Below are positions 24,070 through 36,130 of a DNA stretch of 64,000 bases, one piece after another. Source of the stretch: Centropus unirufus (lineage: Eukaryota; Chordata; Aves; Cuculiformes; Centropidae). The position numbers were made by a program, and so were the translations under genes. The DNA lies in the NCBI GenBank assembly GCA_013397695.1, contig VYZI01000286.1:826082-890081 (forward strand). Reading direction: 5' to 3'. Every line of letters begins with the position of its first letter. Position 1 is the first letter of the stretch. Below the pieces are notes generated by a model that worked only from the letters and a program-made list of their open reading frames with translations, was not told the origin of the DNA and did not search any database.

Positions 24070-25118
24070 TGTGGTGGGTTGACCCTGGCTGGATGCCAGG
24101 TGCCCACCAAAGCTGCTGCTGAGGACGAGAGAAAATCTAATGAAAGGTTAATGGATTGAGATAATCACAGAGAGGTCATTCACCAGTTATGGTCACAGGC
24201 AAAAATGATTTGGAGATTTATTTATTACCAATCAAATCAGAGTAGCTTAACAAGAAATAAACCCAAATTTAGAAACACCTTACTTCCACCCCTCCCTCTT
24301 TCCAGGCTCATCTTCACTCCCAATCTCTCTACCTCCTGCCCCAAAGTGGTACTGAGAGACTGGGAAGGGAGGTTGTGATGAGTTCATCACATGTTGCTTC
24401 TGCTGCTTCTTCCTCCTTAGAGGAAGGACTCACGCTCTTCCCCTGCTCCAGTGTGGTGTCCCTTCTATAGGAGACAGTTCTTCACAAATGTCTCCAATGT
24501 GACTCCTTCCCATGGGCTACAGTTATTCACTAACTGCTTCAGTGTGGGTCCTTTCCACCAGGTGCAATCCTTCAAGAACAAACTGCTCCAGCATGGTTCC
24601 TTCAAGGGGTCACAAGTCATGCCAGCAAACCTCCTCCAGCTTAGACTTCCCACAGCATCTCAACCTCCCTCAGGTGCATCCACTGCATCTGCCTGCTCCG
24701 GTGTGGGGTTCTCCATGGGCCACTGGTGGATATCCAGTCCACTGCTGACTTTGACAGGCTGCAAAGGGACAGACTGTCTCACCATGGTCTTCAACATAGC
24801 CTGCAGTGGAAAGTCTGCTCATGCACCTGGAGCACCTTCTTCCCCTCCTTCTTCACCGACTGCGGTGTCTGCAGAGTTGTTACTTGCACACACTCATCCC
24901 TCTGGCTGTTGCACAGTGACTTTCCCCCCTTCTTAAGATATTATCACAGAGGCACTATCACTGTCACTGATTGGCTTGGCCTTGGCCTGTGGTGGAACTG
25001 TCTTGAAGCATGCTGACATTGACTCTAAGGGACATGGAGGAAGATTCTATCAGCTTCTTAGAGAAAACACCCTGCAGCCCCCCTCACCACCCAAACGTTG
25101 TCATTCAAACCAAATACA
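24070..25118 (-). mobile_element. Solo LTR of an avian endogenous retrovirus
   Basis: About 1050 bases bounded by TG and CA: TGTGGTGGGTTGACCCTGG at the left and CAAACCAAATACA at the right. I recognise both ends as a long LTR family common in bird genomes. It interrupts one CR1, whose sequence resumes on the other side. Against the expected CR1 sequence the bases at the two junctions (ATGGT left, ATAGA right) look like a decayed target-site duplication of about five bases. AATAAA polyadenylation signals occur on the minus strand at 24217-24226, and a TATA-like AT stretch lies near 24930-24948, so the LTR reads on the minus strand. No retroviral coding region or second LTR is present, hence a solo LTR left by recombination. 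A 161-codon plus-strand frame across it is antisense and meaningless. Confidence 0.88.
24443..24710 (-). repeat. Internal 45-49 base tandem repeat within the LTR
   Basis: The plus strand repeats a motif of the form CTGCTCCAGYGTGGGTCC followed by a CCAYGGG-like segment and CAGTTNTTCA. Copies begin at about 24443, 24489, 24534, 24583 and 24630, with a last related one at 24693. Spacing is 45-49 bases for the first five. The copies differ at many positions. The array lies in the middle of the LTR, between its promoter side and its polyadenylation side. Confidence 0.8.
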
Positions 25119-26395
25119 ATAGATTTAGCCGTCCCCAGTGGTAAAACTTTTTATTTCTATTTGTTGAACTTCATAATCCCATCTGCCCATTCCTGTGCCT
25201 TGTGGTTTTTCCTTGGATGGCAATGCACCTATCTGGTGCCTTAGCCACTCTTCCCAGTTTTTAACCTCAGCAATCATGGTGAAGGTGCACTCTATCCTAT
25301 CATCCAGGTCACCACTGAAGATGTTAAAGAGTATAGGCCACATTATTTACCCTGAAATACACCCTGATCACTAATGACTCATCTACAGATAACCTGTATG
25401 CCTGGCCGTAACTGTTTTTGCCCAGCTTTTAATTCAATCATCCAGTTTTTAAATCCAATATCACCTGCTGTTTTTTCATCCTCTGAGTAAGTAATTTCAT
25501 CGTGGAAGGCTATCAAGTTGATCAAACATGATTTTTAATTCATAAAGTCATGCTGGTTGCTCCTAGTAACCTTCTGGTCCAATGTATATTGGGAAATGTC
25601 TTCCAGAATTAGTTGTTCCATCATCTTCCCAGGAATTAGGGTAAAGCTGACCAACCTGTAGTTCCCTTGATTTTCCCTATTGCCCTTCTTGAAGACAGGA
25701 GTAATGTTTGCTATGTTCTGACTCTCAGTAACCTCTCCCAATCACCACAGCCTTTCCAAGGTAATGGAGTGTAGCCTCACAGTCGCATTAGCCAGGTCCC
25801 TCAGTACTCAAGGGTACACCTGATGAGGACCCACAGATTTCAGTATGTCCCATTTCCCTAACTTAGTTCTCCCCTCAAAAGGGTAGCTCTTCCTTAATCC
25901 AGACTTTCCCACTGGTATCAGGAGTCTGGGATTCCTGAAGGGAAATCTTATGAGTGAAGACTAAGACAAAGTACCTTGGCCTTTTCCCATGTCGATTGTC
26001 AAGGGGGTCCCTGTCCCATTCAGCTTCAAGCCCACTTTTTTATCTAGTTAATTTTTTGCTCTTGGTAGGCCTGTAGAGGCCTTTCTTGTTGTCCTTCATA
26101 TCCCTCACTATATTTGACTCCAGATGGGCTTCGGCTTTCCTAACTCTGTTTCTCTGTACCTATATGGTACCTCTGTATTCTTTCAGGATGACCTGACCCT
26201 GCATCCATCGCTTGCATGCTTCCTTTTTGCACTTGAGTTTAGTAAGGAGCATCTTGTTAATATAGGTGGCCTTCCTGCTACCTTTGCCTGAGTTCCTATG
26301 CATAGAGATGAACCATTATTGAGGATGAGCTCCTGGAAGAATAACCATTCTGAGAGCATTTGTAAGCTTGGTGGCAAACAACATCAGAGTCTTGT
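25119..26395 (-). mobile_element. Older CR1 LINE, reverse-transcriptase segment (right of LTR)
   Basis: This is the 5' remaining part of the CR1 that is split by the LTR. Minus-strand frames follow the CR1 ORF2 order. KAKVL/KSK-linker sequence lies at about 25980-26100. Then comes the RT entry block at 25535-25741, reading NIANITPVFKKGNRENQGNY and then PGKMMEQLILEDI. Next is LFNIFSGDLDDRIECT at about 25280-25340, just before where FADD should be, and lastly EWADGIMKFNK near 25165-25200. Frameshifts and stops are frequent, and the FADD catalytic motif is degraded. Resemblance ends near 26395, so the endonuclease domain and ORF1 are missing. Together with 23418-24069 about 1.9 kb of the element survives. 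Confidence 0.92.
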
Positions 26396-26443
26396 TACGG
26401 CAAATAGTAAAGGAACAGAACTGTTTTAGAGCTAGGTGTTGTC

Positions 26444-26477
26444 AATATAAAAAAATAAATAATATAAAAAAATAAAC
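26444..26477. repeat. Two-copy 17-base tandem repeat
   Basis: The first copy at 26444-26460 (AATATAAAAAAATAAAT) is followed directly by a second at 26461-26477 that differs only in its last base. This is an AT-rich local duplication immediately 5' of the CR1 relic. Confidence 0.9.
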
Positions 26478-29400
26478 TGAAGGGATTTGGAGAAGCAGAT
26501 CCAAACTTAGCTGTGAAGCTCTGGATCTCAACAAAAACCATGCAAGTGTAGGGTAACCAGAAATTTAAATGGACTATAGAAAATTATCTTTGACCTTACT
26601 GTGTTTCTCTAGGTATGATGTAATTCCTTACAGACCTCCAAGTTAATAAATATGCCGTCGATGCAAACAAATGCAGCTCTCTAAGATACAAGATAACTTC
26701 CAGGTTGTATAACGACATGGTTGATGCTTTTGATTGCCATTGTCCCTGTCAAGCAGTCATTTCCTGTTTTGCAGATCTATATAAAACATCATGCAAAATT
26801 GCATTTTGCTTTGCATTAATAGGAAAGATAACACATTGTACGTGTTGTTACATTTTCAGAGATAGCAAGGGAAGAATAACCTATAACCCTTTGTCTTCTT
26901 GTGATGGTCCTTGGTGCTTGGCTGCTGAAGTTTCAGAAGGGAGGTTTTCTATAATTTCTCTTTCTAAAATTTGACTGCACTATACTTTGACATCACTTCC
27001 ATAGAGACAGATTAGAAGTATGAAATATTCCAGAGCTGCCATATAGCAAGGGGAAAAAGGGGCTTTTTGAAGAAAAAAAATTTACACTTTTGATGTTAAC
27101 TTTTCAATTTTAATAAATAAATGATATCAGCAAAGAAACTTATTATTATATTTATTTATTTGTATTATATTTAGATACCATATGTAACTGAAGTGTTTAT
27201 GCTTCAGTGAAAATGTTAGGAGTTTAGGAATCTGAATGCATAAGAAACTTCATTTTAGATATGCTGTTTCAGCCCAGGCTCACTCTTTGGTTGAAGGTTT
27301 ATGCTTGTTGAAAATATTTCATATTTGTCTTTTGCATTAAATTCCATTCTCGTAAGTGCATTTGCTTTATTATAGTGGTGGCTAGAAGGTAGTCAGGTCT
27401 ATCATTATTCAAATATGAAAGTTACATAACAGCAGGATACACCAGTAAGAGGAGCTAATAGTCTGTTTTGTTTTATCTGATTGTTTTATCACCTTGCAAT
27501 TTCCTCAGCCATCAAACTAGTCAAAAAAGTGTGAGCCTGAAAATCAGAAAAAGATGGGGAAGTAATTTGATGCTGTTGGTCTGGTGCATCTTGGCAAGAG
27601 ACTGTGAAAATGTGCAAGAATGTTTGCAAATGGTTTGAATGAGTATGTGGAAAGATGTGGATCTGAGGTACCTTTTCAAAAATAAAATAAAACACTCTTA
27701 ACATAAGAAGAACTTTTTATGTTTCCCTGGTGTGAAAATTATTAGCAGCTACAGGCAGTCCCCATCTGAGAATTTGGAACCTACTGTCTGGTCTTTCAAT
27801 CTGATTAGTTGGTGATACTAGAAAGACCAAACGATACTTGGAGGAACTGTGTGCAGCTTATAACAACAAAAGACTGAATTGGGAACATGTGGCTAACAGC
27901 TCACAGACATCTGGTTTAAGCCATGTTCCATAGGAATTATTATTTTTTTTAATATAAGTTTCAAATCTTTCCCTCCCCAATGTAGGCATTTTCAAGACAT
28001 TAGATGAATTAAAAACAAATACTGTATCAAAGTTTTGGTATTAACTTGACAGGAGAGGAGCGGAAAGGAAAAATACTGAGTTGCAACTTTATAATTTTTC
28101 TTCTTAATGTCTTAAGAGGGACCAATAACCTATTGGTGCTTAGCTTATTTTTTTCTGGTGAAAGGCAGAGATGAGAGGGATTAGCTCTTTCCTGCTCTAT
28201 TTATATCCTTAAAAATATTGGGAATGTTGTGGCATGATTAACAGTCCATGTTGCTGCTGGAGAGAGAAGCAGCTGTAAGCCTGCTTTAAAAAACATCCTA
28301 GTGGACAGTTTTCCTTTGGTACTGGATTTCTCCAGTTCTGCAGAACTGATGCAGTAGTTCCAATTGTGTCTTCTTTCTAGCTGGGGCTTGAAGAAATTAA
28401 ATAACACAGACAGAATGCAGGCGCCACTCTATCTTGTTTGGGCGTTTACTATTGTAACTTATGAAGAAGGTTATAAATTATAATATGTTGAATGTGAAGA
28501 GACTTTCACTTCTTTCCTTTGTAGCACTAGTGCTTTCCCCAGGAGGATATACGGAAGTGATATGGGAGGCTGGGATTTTTCCAATCTGTAACTGAAAGGA
28601 TGGAAAAGTTAAATATTTAACAAAAGAATTTTCTTTTTTGTACCAGTAGTAAACTTGTTCTCACTGAGCAAGTTTGCACGTAGCTCAAAAGTGGCTGCTT
28701 CAGTTTAAGGTATAAAAGGAAGCTTGCTTGTTTGACAAACTGTTTGGACTTCTAAAATCGTTGTATGTTGTTGTATGAAACAATTCCTTACATATAAGAA
28801 ATAATAATTTCTTACATATTTTACGTCCAATGCTGATAATTCGACAAAGAAACACATAAACAAGAGAAAGGAAAATTTGAATAGCCTGGATAACATAGGA
28901 GAACCTATCCCCATGTCCCTTTTGGCTGCAGTTGTGCCCAAGTCGTTACCCTCAGCAGTCTATTGCTGTTGTTTGCTTGAGTTCGCTGTCTTCTGTGATC
29001 CACTGGCTGGTGTATGTATGCCTGCTTGTTGACTTGTCTTTTAGTTATGATTGCATGGACTATGCTAAAAAGCCTGATCTAGAGTTCATGATTTTCGAGC
29101 ACACGTGTGCAGTCACTCTCTTGACTGTTCTATGTGGCAGATCAGAGATGGCAGTGATCTCTGAGCATGTCTGTACAGTCAGATGTGGACCAGGTCTATC
29201 TGTACTTGTGTTTCTAATAGCCAACTTGCACCTTAACTCTTGTAGATGTGGCACTGTGCTTATGTTCAACTGTATTTATCTTCTGTCTGGCAATGCATGC
29301 TGTCAGAGTTCTAGTGCTACAGCTACCCAGCTTCCCTGGGTCTTTCTTGAAACTGTTCCTTCTGCAAAGTGACCACTCAACAGGGAAGGAGCTCAGGGAT

Positions 29401-30939
29401 TGCATGGGCCATGCAGAAGTTATTTATGCAATTCCTATTTTTAGTGCAACCTGGTGGTGCTTTTTGTCCCTGCTATTGTTTAGGTTTCTAAAGCATTCTG
29501 TACTTGCCTTCCTGATAAAAGCAGTCCTCCCTTGATATGTATCCAGAATTACAAAGTTCCCATTCAAACACATGGTGTCATAGCTTTTTTTAATTATTCT
29601 ATGTGTTCAATTGTGTAGTCCCTTAGCAACTTATGTTCTGTGTTTGAAGGATCAGGGTGTCTCTGCTTTTTTTTTTCAGTAAACAAATTGTAATAGTCAA
29701 CTCATCAGAACTTTGCAGCTCAACAGACTGGTACTTTATACTATTTTACACTATGCCATTAAGGGGATATTATGTTTTTACAAGATATTTTGGAGTTTAT
29801 GAAAAGCGCAAGGCTAATGCTGAAGGGCTGTCTTAGATAGAGGGAGCCACATTGGAGCTCTGCAGTAACTTATTATGTCTGCGTTGAAGTTGGCTATGGG
29901 ATTAGGCCATTCCAGCATACCTGTGAACTTGGGACTATTTCTGAATACATGACAAGGGCAATTGTTGTACTGTTGTCCATGATGAGTTCTGACTTAAACA
30001 TAAATAGAAACAGAGTGAAAAAAATGACATACTCTCCTTTTATGATCAGTTAAGGATGCTGAATATCTCCATCTTTTATGAAAGCTGAGCACTTGAATAT
30101 AGTGATGAATTATGGAACTGACAAATTCTCCGATGTTTATATCAAAATATTTTTTTGGGCAATAAAAAAAGTATGGTCCATTACATATCTGTGTTAATAT
30201 GTTTGATTTTTATGGATTATAGCACATTTTTAGTTTTGTGGAGTTGATCTTTAAATACTGTCTTCTATAGAAAACAATTATATAGGAAATGTCAAAAAGC
30301 ATTCTTTCTAAATGATTTTATGGAAGAGCTTATATTTTCTCGAGAGCAATTGTGAGTTAATAATTTAATGGGAAAGGTGAACAACTTTATCAAAGATAAG
30401 TAACTTCACCAGTGACGTGTGAATGTCTACTTGCAATGTGGCTGCTTGACGAAAAATGTTGCTACATAACTTGTTTACTTTGTCTACTAACAAATCCTTT
30501 CCACCTTTTTAGCAGAACTTTGTATAGTAGTGTCCTATTGTACTTCTTCACAGCCTATGAGCTTTTAGGTGCCAATGATAAATGTGTGTGTGATCAGTGC
30601 CCAAGAGAGTGAGTAGAGATTTTATGGCTAGGACTTGACAGTGGCAGCAGAAAAAGGCAAATATCTGTCCTGGAGCTCAAAATATTTTTATTTCATTTTC
30701 TGTGGTTACTCAGGTCTTCAGTTTCTGATTTCAGAAGATGTCCTAAAAATCTCTTCTGTTCCCACCAAGTAAGACAAATAGTCCAATAGATTCTTTTCAA
30801 AAGCTCCAGATCACCAGAGTTATAACTGTAAGGATGTGAACTATCCAGGGATGATAAGTATATTTTCACTAAACTCATACTTACCTGTGTTTTGCCTGTA
30901 TGATATGCTTACCTGTCTTGTTGATTCCTTGCTTTTATT

Positions 30940-30957
30940 TGTGTGTGTGTGTGTGTG
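30940..30957. repeat. TG dinucleotide microsatellite
   Basis: An uninterrupted run of about nine TG units is followed by CATGCAC. Such runs are ordinary and may be length-variable between individuals. Confidence 0.95.
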
Positions 30958-32364
30958 CATGCACTGTTTGTTATGTACATGGGTGAACTAAGTATTTCTC
31001 TTTTACTGTGTGCAGTTATCTCAGCAAAATAGTCCAGGCTTTGAGGGTCACTTGCCTTTCCTACACAATATAACAATGCAAGCAATTGCTACATTATTAA
31101 CTGTCAGGCTAAAGTTATAAAGGATCAGCCTTAGGATGAGGAAAGAACATATAAACTATAATGTACTTTAAATGAGATAAAATTGTAGCTACAACTTAAT
31201 GAAAGTCTCATGTTTTGAATAGTCCCTGACCTGAGCGTATAACAAAACAATTAACTGCTAGAGTCACATTGGCCAAAGCATATGCAACTAACAAGACACT
31301 AAGCATTTCAACTAAACACTAATGCAGTCTTGGTACTAACAAGTATAAAACAGAAAGAGCTCATGGTTATATAAACAGAGGTAGTAACAGGCTACAGATC
31401 ATGTATTTCTGAAAAAAAGAAAAAACAAAAAAGAAAAAAAAAGAAAGCCATGCCCTTGGAAGGCTACGCCAGCAGTACGAATGCTGGGTACAGTCACCAA
31501 GAGCCTGTGGAAATGATGGTTGCAATAACTCGAGCTAGGGGAGGCAACAAGGGGGTGTTAACAATTTGCAGAGCAAGAAAATCTAGCTAGCTGAATTTAT
31601 TTATTTATTTTCATATATTTGGAAAGAAACAGTTGAAGGAATGATTGACTTCGTTCCTCTCTCTCATTCAGAACGCAGATTAAAATGACCATTTATTCCT
31701 TGCTTATGGAATAAAGTTTTGCATATAAAATTCTTCAAACCCTATAAAAATATCAGCCATGTATATGATTCACGACAACTCTAAATTTCTAATAGGTCAA
31801 TAAAATTTTAAATATTTGGAAACTGTCAAGAATCTAGAAATATTGACAATATGATTTTGATTGTGGCTCCATCTCACCTAGTTCAGAAAAAGTCTGAGGC
31901 ATACAGAATCCCATAACATTTTTGTTTCAAAATTTAAATATTTCATACAAAAAAGATAATTTTTAGTATTGTAATTTAAAAATGCAGTGCTAAGAAGGAA
32001 TAGCCCTAAAAAGGTCAATATTTAATAATATGTCACATCTGGACTTTGATGAAATATTAATGCTAAGTTATGATAAGAAGAGTACCTCTTTTCCATCTTT
32101 CTTTTATCTAAATTGTTTAATATTTAATACTTTTTAATTTAATAGCAGAGTATGATACTGTTTTATTATGCATGATTTTATTACCGCATAAGGATATTTA
32201 AAAATGTTTATAATCTTATAGGATGAGATACAGAATATTAACACTATATAATGCATTCTGTAACAGTTCCAGAAATCCAAGATTTTCCTTGCTGAAGGCG
32301 ACCATGGATATAAGCTTAAAATTGTTGGAGCTGTTATTAACAGAAATATCTGCATTGAAGTTAC

Positions 32365-32410
32365 TTTTGGGTCCCTTTCAACTTGAAATATTCTGTGATT
32401 CTGTTTTACT
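32365..32410 (+). mobile_element. CR1 LINE 3' tail, very short
   Basis: The plus strand reads GGGTCCCTTTCAACTTGAAATATTCTGTGATTCTG, in which GGTCCCTTYCAACYY plus ATTCTRTGATTCTR is the sense-strand CR1 terminus. The upstream boundary is unclear. A little of the preceding 80 bases may belong to the element, but it has decayed beyond recognition. No coding sequence remains. Confidence 0.72.
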
Positions 32411-34279
32411 GTTGCTGTAAGCCTAGCAAGCTTGGTGGGGTTTTCTTGTTAGAGAATGTGTTGCTTTGAATGGCACATCAGATATGCTGGGTAGTGGAAA
32501 GATATCTAAGTTAAGTCTTGTCAAAATGTTCGAACACAATATCTGAGATCCAATGAAGTTTATGCCTGACGATTGCATAGAGACAGCTTTACATGTGAAG
32601 GGATCCTACTAATTGTGTCTATCAACAGAGGAGAGTAATCAAATGCTGAGGCAAAAATGTTGTTTAGTTGATGCTACATAATTTCATTTAGCTGATGTAT
32701 CCTGTTGGACTTTGCTGGCTTTATTCTCATTGGAAAACAAAACGAGGTAACTGCTAACCAAGAACAGCACTAAAACATCATAGGATGTGCAAAAGGGTTA
32801 CAGTGACATTATTTTCCAATCAAAATGAATATTTATAGATATTGAAAAATATGAAGAGAGAACACCGCTTGGAAAAGAACCTGGAAACACATGAGGGAAA
32901 CAGAAACATTCTTCCGAATGAGGTTGCTAAACAAGAGTTTAGCTATCAAATGCTTGGCAGTTGTTATTTCAACATATTTTAAGTACTGTGAAATAGAGTC
33001 ATGTAATAGTTGGACACAGGATCATCGCCCCTTCAGATTTGTGAACTTTCAAGTTCTTGGAATGGGAATTAGAAGTAACCATCCAAAACCAAACTGTAAT
33101 TATGCAAAAGCAATTCTATTACAAACCAGTAACCTCTTTGTCTCCTTTGAAATAGCGGGGGATACATAACTCACTTTCAGTCTGGACACTGCAGATCTTT
33201 GATGGAAGCAAGTATTTATTTGACTTTGTTTACATCTCATTTTCCAGAAAGAAAAATTAGGCGACACAGTCCACCAGAACCTTTTTGTATGATTTAAGTC
33301 GGCTGCATCATGCAGACCAATGTTTCATTGTCTCCCTATGTTTCTCTGTACACCTTATCCTTCTATCTTCTGCTGCTGAGTCACATATTGTAACATTTTG
33401 GCACAAAGTACCAGCTTCTTGTCCTGGCTTTAGTCTCTTCTTCAAAACCTTTAAGCAATACTATAAGACAATAGCAATAATTGCAATAGCAATGGCAATA
33501 ATATAAGACCTGACACTGATTTGGACTCAAAACCCCAGCAATTCTCACTTTAAGTGAATCTTTGGAGTTGAAAAGTATGTTCTGTGCTTGCGGGAAATTC
33601 AGCTCTCTAAATTGAGAATCATTGAGTGTCAGAAAGAGACAAAAGTACAACTCAGGTAACACCTTAAAAGTATGATTTTTCTGTTAACCCACCCAAATTT
33701 TTTGCAAATCTAAAACTGAATTGGAGAAAGCATCTTTTATTTGCATTACTTGCATGAATTAAATAATATGATATAGGCCCTTTTATACATGGATTCTATT
33801 AACTGTAATGACAAATAGATAATTTCAAGTTATTGTTTTCTGGGAAGTACCTAATCATCAAACACAAAATAAAGGCCAGTTAACTATACACTTCAGTAAA
33901 GAACAGATTTAAAACACAAAAGAATATATTTGATACCTAGATAAGTGCCTAATAAGATTTTTCAGAAGTGCTAAAGCTTTGTGCTTGCAACATCTTGAGT
34001 AATCAGGATAACCTTACAACACAACCAGAGGTAAAGAGGTAATTGAGGGAAGAGTTAGAGAGAAAACACTCAAAGCTTAGTAGTATTTTAACAGAAAATT
34101 TTACTGATGTAGTGAGGAGAGCTGAAAAATCCAATGTCTCACAGGGATTAGGGTTAAATGGGGTGAACAAGCCTAGAATTTCTGGTTGGTGATCAAAAGA
34201 AAACTACAACCTTTTTAGATAAAAGGAGGAAGAAGCCTTGAGTAATTTCCTAAGTTAATATTTCTGCGCCCTTTTTTAA
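32411..34279. other. Unique AT-rich stretch
   Basis: No gene or repeat is recognised apart from an interrupted run of five GCAATR hexamers at 33455-33500. A 92-codon ATG frame at 32891-33169 on the plus strand has no recognisable homologue and no splice context, and is treated as chance. Confidence 0.5.
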
Positions 34280-34525
34280 ACGTTTGGTCTCAGCAGTGTA
34301 AGAGCTTACTGTATGGGCAACTTCAAGCTTCCCGAGGAATCAGAAATGGTGAGGTGTGCTCTGAGCATGCCTGCTGAGCTCCTGCACTATGCTGAGTTTA
34401 ACAATAAGGGGAACTCCCCTCGACCCTTAATGCTGGCATTAACTTGTGTTATGCCTGATGAGTAATAAAGAGCCTTTCTCAGAAGAGATGAGTCTGGATT
34501 CTGGGTTATTCTCAGCCTGCAGGAA
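34280..34525 (+). mobile_element. Possible old LTR, 3' half (R-U5-like)
   Basis: This segment has the layout of an LTR 3' half. There is a GC-moderate body with CTTCCCGAGGAATCAG and CCCCTCGACCC, then ATGCCTGATGAGTAATAAAGAGCC with a polyadenylation signal at 34464-34469, and then a U5-like part (TCAGAAGAGATGAGTCTGG, TTCTGGGTTATTCTC) ending near CCTGCA at 34521. I cannot define the left TG end or a target duplication. An unrelated gene-end or chance AATAAA is possible. Confidence 0.4.
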
Positions 34526-36084
34526 TTTGAATTCACAGATGAGACTAATATTCACTTTAACGGTCCAAAATACTCACTTAAGTCGGCTACACAATTGCAA
34601 ATAAAAATATTTCTAAATGGATGGTAGGTGTTTATTTTTTCAGTCCCAGTGTCTCTCAGTTAAGAATTCTCATTAAAATAGTCTTGATTTAACTTGCCTA
34701 CCAAACTAAGAACCAGAAATCCTTAAGGAAAGGCAATCTGACTATGATGCTAAAATCCTAGACCTCAGAACTTTTGTGTAAAGAAACAGACAAAAGAGGA
34801 AAGGAGAATCATTGCTTCCTTGCAGCAGATTGCCATGTTGGGTCATTCAGCAGTCAATAATGAAATGGGTAGCACCCTCAATTGCACATATTTCACCCTT
34901 AGTGTAAGCTCTGTCGTTCTTCTTGGGGATTAATAGTTGTACAGAGTGGCTCTTTCAGCAGTCAAGTGTTTTTTCACATGAATCTTTCCTCTGCTGCCTT
35001 CTGGGAGTTAAATGCGCTGGCTGATGGGTTTAAGTCTTCTGGAACTGGGCACAGAAAAAGAATGTCTCACTAAAGGCTGCAATCCTTAAGTTACTCTTTA
35101 TCTTTAATGTGCAGTTTTTCTGGTGTACATAGCCAAGATTAATGACTGTCTGGTGATTTTACCATTCTCAAAACTGTATGGTTAGTCCTACTACAATAAA
35201 TTCTACTTGAAACAATAATAGAACAAACCACAATGTAACATTTTGAAAGATTAATTATTTATCTTCTCATGGAAATAAAGACAAGTACATAAAAAATTGA
35301 AAGGCTATGACTGAAGGAAAGACTAACGTGCTCTACGATGTACACTTTCAACTCCTTGGTTCTGTACCTCTGATTAATTTTGGGCTGGGATTTTTAAAAC
35401 GGACTGTGAAATTTTTGACATTCACATTCTATCTGACAATTTTTAGCTATAAACTGTGGCATACTGGAACACTAACAGCTTTTTTTTCAGCCTTTTTTTT
35501 TCTTTTATAAATAGTGAATTTGGCTGACAACATGGCTAATGTGATCTTAAGGTATAAGCACAGAGGATCAATGTCTAGGTGATTTTTACCTCCTTAACCC
35601 AAGCCAGTGAGACAGATACTGAGAAGCTAAGTATGCTCTGTTTGCCACAGTCTGGCTGTGGTCATATTTTAAAAGTGAGGCCAGTGCGCAAATGAGCTGC
35701 AAAAATGATGTAAAGGCTTTTCAAGAGCAGAGTTAAAAACCTCCAGCTGTTCAGCTGAAAGAAGGAAAATCAAAAGGATGTGGTAACTTGATTACTGCAT
35801 ACAAGTATTTCCAAGGTGAAAAAAATGCAGTCTGTTGGTGAGGTCTTTATTCTGACTGCAAAGGCAAAGAATGACTCCCTGGGAGCTGCTGCCACACAGT
35901 GAGAGCGGGCAAACACTGAAATGTACAGTGGGGTAAATGGAAGGTTCCTTGCCTGACGCATTTTGGCAAGACCTAGGGCAAATATTTCTGCATTTATTGG
36001 GCAAATGTTACTTTTGCCAAGGTACAGTTTTTCAGTGCAACATAGGATAGCTCGAAGATACACAATGCATGTTACAATAAATCA

Positions 36085-36130
36085 GACTGGGTGGCTGGAG
36101 AATCCCTTCAGGGCTTAAATTCTCTGATTA
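36085..36130 (+). mobile_element. Possible decayed CR1 3' tail
   Basis: The plus strand reads GACTGGGTGGCTGGAGAATC, then CCTTCAGGGCTTAAATTCTCTGATTAG. This is similar in order to the CR1 terminus (GACTGGATGATCTCCAGAGGTCCCTTCCARCCTAAATTATTCTGTGATTCTG), but several positions differ and there are no octamer repeats. I consider a CR1 remnant likelier than chance, but not firmly. Confidence 0.4.

Larger units (their letters stand above)
26396..32364. other. Unique stretch with minor simple repeats
   Basis: No gene is recognised. A 17-base unit (AATATAAAAAAATAAAT) is tandemly doubled at 26444-26477, an ATTT-rich run lies at 27140-27172, and a TG microsatellite at 30940-30957. The segment 28930-29480 is less AT-rich than its neighbours and stays open for 147 codons in one plus frame, but that frame starts at TTG and shows no family resemblance. 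A-rich low complexity occurs at 31410-31445. Confidence 0.5.

Noticed and set aside
24451..24936. 161-codon plus frame
   Set aside because: It lies inside the solo LTR, antisense to it, and follows the LTR tandem repeats, so it is not a gene.
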